This document shows, piece after piece, positions 35,001-36,769 of a DNA stretch of 36,769 nt (position 1 is its first letter; each line of letters begins with the position of its first letter). The position numbers and the translations under genes were made by a program. Source of the DNA: CALAZP01 sp041164265 (GTDB lineage Bacteria; Bacteroidota; Bacteroidia; Chitinophagales; Saprospiraceae); contig JBEAPR010000153.1 of NCBI GenBank assembly GCA_041164265.1, positions 1 to 36,769 of the forward strand, written 5' to 3'. The notes beneath the pieces were generated by a model that was given only the letters and a program-made list of their open reading frames with translations, had not been told where the DNA came from and ran no database searches.

Positions 35001-36769
35001 GAATCTACTGGATTGGTTCCATCTCTGAGTTCCTGCATATTAATTACTCCGTCTCCATCACAGTCAGCATTCTTCCAATCTTCAGATACGCTACCTTCCA
35101 TTCCTTGAGTAGTGTCAATTTGAAGCTCATCTATCGAATTATAAGTTACAAAATCACAAGCGTCGAACCTATCCGTGCCATCATTCTCCTCGGTTGCATC
35201 CGGAACACCATCTCCGTCGGAGTCAATATCCTGGAAGTTAAAGAATCCATCTCCGTCACTATCGACACTGTCCATTGCTCCAAAATTAACCTCATCTCCA
35301 TTATTAATACCGTCTTCATCGCAATCCAATGCCCTCCACTCCGTATTGGTAGCTGCAAAATCGAAATTATCTAGGTTAAATGAACAACCATCCAAAATAA
35401 GGGTGCTGTCTTGGTACTCTTCCAAATTAGTAATACCATCGCCATCGCAATCATCGTCCTTCCAAAAATTCATAGCAAGACTAGTATCAACTAAGGTTTG
35501 ATCGAATAAACAAGCATTTAATGCAGATTCGTTATCCGCTTCTTGTTCATCCAATACACCATCTCCGTCTTTATCTGTATCATTGAAATCAGCCTTACCA
35601 TCTCCATCACTATCGATATAGGTAGAATCTGTAAGGTCAATTTCCATTTCATTAAGAAGACCATCACCATCGCAATCTCCAGCTAACCAGGCTGAATCGG
35701 GTTTCAAATCCTGACTAGTAAACATTAAAGAGCAATTGTTATTGGCATCTGTATCATCAGCAACCTCATTGCCATTAGAAACACCATCTCCATCACAGTC
35801 ACTAGCCAACCATGCTGCTGAAGCTAATACTAAATTCACACTATCCTGATTAAAACTACAGGAATCCAATGCCATATAATTACCAGTGGTATCATTTAAT
35901 TCTTGACCATTTGTTACCCCATCTCCATCACAATCACTACCTAACCATGATGCCAATACTAAAGAGGTATTTACATTAGCTTGAACAAAAGAACAAGCAC
36001 CCAATGGATCGGTCTCATCACTTATCTCAACCCCATCCGTTACCCCGTCTCCATCTTTATCTATATCGTTAAAATCAGGCATACCATCTCCATCACTATC
36101 GATATAGGTAGAATCTGTAAGGTCAATCTCCATTTCATTAAGAAGACCATCTTCATCGCAATCTCCAGCTAACCAGGCTGCATTTGGTTTCAAATCCTGG
36201 CTGGTAAACATTAAAGAACAATTGTTATCGGCCTCAGTACCATCTGTGATTTCTTTCTCATTAGAAACCCCATCTCCATCGCAATCACCAGCCAACCATG
36301 CTGCTGAGGCTAAAGTTATATTAACATGAGCTTGAACAAAAGAACAAGCATCTAATGGATCGGTAGTATCATCAACTTCCATACCATCCAAAACACCATC
36401 TCCATCTGAATCTGCATTTAAAGGATCTGTTCCCTCTATGATTTCTTCTGCATTGGTCAAGCTATCTCCATCACAATCCTCAACATTCCAAAGGGCTAAG
36501 TTTAACGTGTTACTATCTATTAAGGTAGGATCGTAGCTACAAATATTCAAAAATGCAAATCCATTTGCCATTTCTAATTCATCGCTCATACCATCCGCAT
36601 CGCTATCTTCATCTAAATAATTAGCCATTCCATCTTCATCCAAATCCAATGAATCGTTTGTAGCCATAGACATTTCCATACCATTAGAAATACCATCTCC
36701 ATCACAATCTAGTACTTGCCAACTCGGATCTGTTGCACCATAATCGAAACTGGACAATTCAAAATAACA
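32024..36769 (-). CDS. Giant thrombospondin-type-3 repeat surface protein with type B T9SS sorting domain, 5' end outside window
   Basis: The frame is open to the right edge, where it reads CYFELSSF, a normal repeat unit. The in-frame TTG at 36757 is internal, and at least 1581 residues are encoded here. The first ~1480 are Asp-rich calcium-binding repeats: W-x3/4-DCDGDGxxNxxE, then DSDGDGxxD blocks, then DPxxxC-x-F. I count 23 copies of the DCD block. Most units hold two cysteines, one before and one in the calcium loop. A short canonical TSP3 stretch with CPDTP and CPNTP interrupts the array (about 33250-33560). The last ~90 residues are a gliding-associated (CHU_C type) domain: ISPNGDGLNDF, LTILNRMGMVVYE, LPDGVYFYVFEY. 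The protein is therefore a T9SS substrate, probably a rod-like adhesin, followed by its PorP/SprF partner. Confidence 0.92.
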   Translation of the reverse strand, partial: CYFELSSFDYGATDPSWQVLDCDGDGISNGMEMSMATNDSLDLDEDGMANYLDEDSDADGMSDELEMANGFAFLNICSYDPTLIDSNTLNLALWNVEDCDGDSLTNAEEIIEGTDPLNADSDGDGVLDGMEVDDTTDPLDACSFVQAHVNITLASAAWLAGDCDGDGVSNEKEITDGTEADNNCSLMFTSQDLKPNAAWLAGDCDEDGLLNEMEIDLTDSTYIDSDGDGMPDFNDIDKDGDGVTDGVEISDETDPLGACSFVQANVNTSLVLASWLGSDCDGDGVTNGQELNDTTGNYMALDSCSFNQDSVNLVLASAAWLASDCDGDGVSNGNEVADDTDANNNCSLMFTSQDLKPDSAWLAGDCDGDGLLNEMEIDLTDSTYIDSDGDGKADFNDTDKDGDGVLDEQEADNESALNACLFDQTLVDTSLAMNFWKDDDCDGDGITNLEEYQDSTLILDGCSFNLDNFDFAATNTEWRALDCDEDGINNGDEVNFGAMDSVDSDGDGFFNFQDIDSDGDGVPDATEENDGTDRFDACDFVTYNSIDELQIDTTQGMEGSVSEDWKNADCDGDGVINMQELRDGTNPVDSCDLLVASVDASLVALEWLAGDCDSDGISNELEGYADVDQDEIPNFIDLDSDGDGVLDAVEFLVDSTSYLDPCILDVDEVTEMPAVLWNESDCDVDGLTNEEEGLLDIDGDTIPNFLDEDSDGDGVLDTIEVFIDSTDHLDPCDFKENSIVLAIAAESWKNADCDGDGVINEIEVLIDSTDPLNNCDFEVNSRTVEPSSDWLIGDCDSDGLTNEEEGITDFDGDEEPNFLDDDADGDGMRDSVEVADSFDPYDPCDFDPEMVDLDITADLWSTSDCDQDGVSNYDEVNEGTDPFDPCDLKVDNQGTTGSAWNTLDCDSDGLLNGLENLGNKDIDEDGIPNFLDLDSDGDGVLDQIEVTYNTSPFDPCDFIANLQQVPPTDSWNNLIDCDGDGVSNGQELEDNTDPFDPCDLELSSQLASDLQPSTQWLDADCDGDGISNGEEYDNGNNDTSLDGDFDGDGLPGFLDSDSDGDGVEDGLESEDCIFTRPGLEVNESGCALEQLDTDNDGVTDDIDECPDTPADELTQVDSVGCSPSQLDADGDGVINALDLCPNTPDSLIAMVDSFGCAPIEVDMDGDGVRDDMDRDPTDACVFDIDSITLVPSASWLTGDCDGDGYTNEEEGTADYDMDSIPNYLDMDADGDGVLDSIEKSDGTSYLNECSLKASSVVDSLVSDFWNTGDCDGDGYTNEEEGIEDLDGDGTLNFNDNDADGDGVIDEQETIDSTGYLNACQYIVVNQTTSKADSWLTLDCDGDGITNGTEETDGTDPNDPCSYVISSQSQVMNPDSNWLMSDCDGDGVMNGQEVIDGTNTLDYCDVTVASIDINLLSDAWKDDDCDGDGLTNEFEGLVDTDGDLIPDFKDDDSDDDGILDSDEGDIDLNNDGILDYLQKNAQVPETEEVKVFGGISPNGDGLNDFLIIYGADQFPDNYLTILNRMGMVVYEQQGYGQNGNYFYGIPSGGSEVLPDGVYFYVFEYTDSNGVEKQVQGYFHLNR
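35560..36341 (-). repeat. Near-identical 486-bp-period duplication inside the repeat gene
   Basis: About 295 bp at 35560-35855 recurs at 36046-36341, an offset of 486 bp (162 codons). The core of about 97 bp (from 35597 and from 36083) differs at only about four positions. At the protein level both copies carry NNCSLMFTSQDLKP, then AWLAGDCD, then LLNEMEIDLTDSTYIDSDGDG. This marks a recent internal duplication of several repeat units, or its homogenisation. Confidence 0.85.

Noticed and set aside
32367..35501. Several plus-strand open frames rich in SPSPS/SPSQS opposite the giant repeat gene.
   Set aside because: They are the antisense reading of the repeated GATGGNGATGG calcium-loop codons. 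None has a signal, a start context or a recognisable domain, and the minus-strand frame is continuous with a clear fold.
36755..36757. TTG taken as start codon of the giant repeat protein.
   Set aside because: The frame stays open to the window edge and the residues before it (CYFE) match the conserved cysteine-containing segment of a repeat unit, so the true start lies outside.
32430..36769. Regular short DNA repeats that could suggest a CRISPR-like or satellite array.
   Set aside because: Repeat length and spacing follow codons of a protein repeat, units diverge at synonymous sites and there are no identical repeats with unique spacers.

Overview
The window comes from a member of the Bacteroidota, probably an aerobic, surface-active lineage of the Saprospiria/Cytophagia/Flavobacteriia type. 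The evidence is a SusC/SusD pair, PorP/SprF and PorE-like type IX secretion parts, a type B (gliding-associated) C-terminal sorting domain, lipoproteins with Bacteroidota-style lipoboxes, A/T-rich leaders without Shine-Dalgarno sequences, and low-to-moderate GC. No rRNA, tRNA, CRISPR array, prophage or insertion sequence is visible. Coding density is very high; the longest gene-free stretch is about 260 bp (13332-13591). Both ends of the window cut through genes.

Region 1 (1-13331, all minus strand) is an outer-membrane uptake locus. Transcription order is SusC-type TonB-dependent transporter, SusD-type lipoprotein, an intrinsic terminator or attenuator, then a tightly coupled set: a 1102-aa FG-GAP/ASPIC lipoprotein, a 190-aa unknown lipoprotein, a second 1100-aa FG-GAP/ASPIC lipoprotein, and a secreted protein that runs off the left edge. 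The two large lipoproteins are paralogues. Each appears to be two seven-bladed calcium-binding propellers joined by an ASPIC/UnbV domain. Their function and the transported ligand are unknown.

Region 2 (13592-23219, mixed strands) is mostly housekeeping and metabolism: LolA-like carrier plus a GH3-family acyl-adenylating enzyme; a Nudix hydrolase with a TTG start; a cysteine synthase/cystathionine beta-synthase family enzyme; a GMC flavoenzyme with a ferredoxin-like cysteine cluster and its Tat-exported small subunit; a perfect 20-bp hairpin terminator; a divergent gamma-glutamyltransferase; an unknown 181-aa protein; and type III pantothenate kinase (coaX).

Region 3 (23266-26259) is one large exported protein that seems to combine a zinc-metallopeptidase domain, a TolB-like propeller and an outer-membrane beta-barrel.

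Region 4 (26256-36769, minus strand) looks like one long transcript. A giant cysteine-punctuated, calcium-binding thrombospondin-type-3 repeat protein with a type B T9SS sorting domain is followed by a PorP/SprF protein and a PorE-like TPR/propeller/OmpA protein that also ends in a SPOR domain. Together these look like a cargo, its outer-membrane partner and a peptidoglycan anchor. The same run continues with an SDR dehydrogenase, an FAH-family hydrolase and an EamA transporter, which may be a small sugar-acid catabolic module.

The most interesting candidates for undescribed biology are the SusCD-ASPIC locus, the adhesin/PorP/PorE-SPOR cassette, and the peptidase-propeller-barrel protein.
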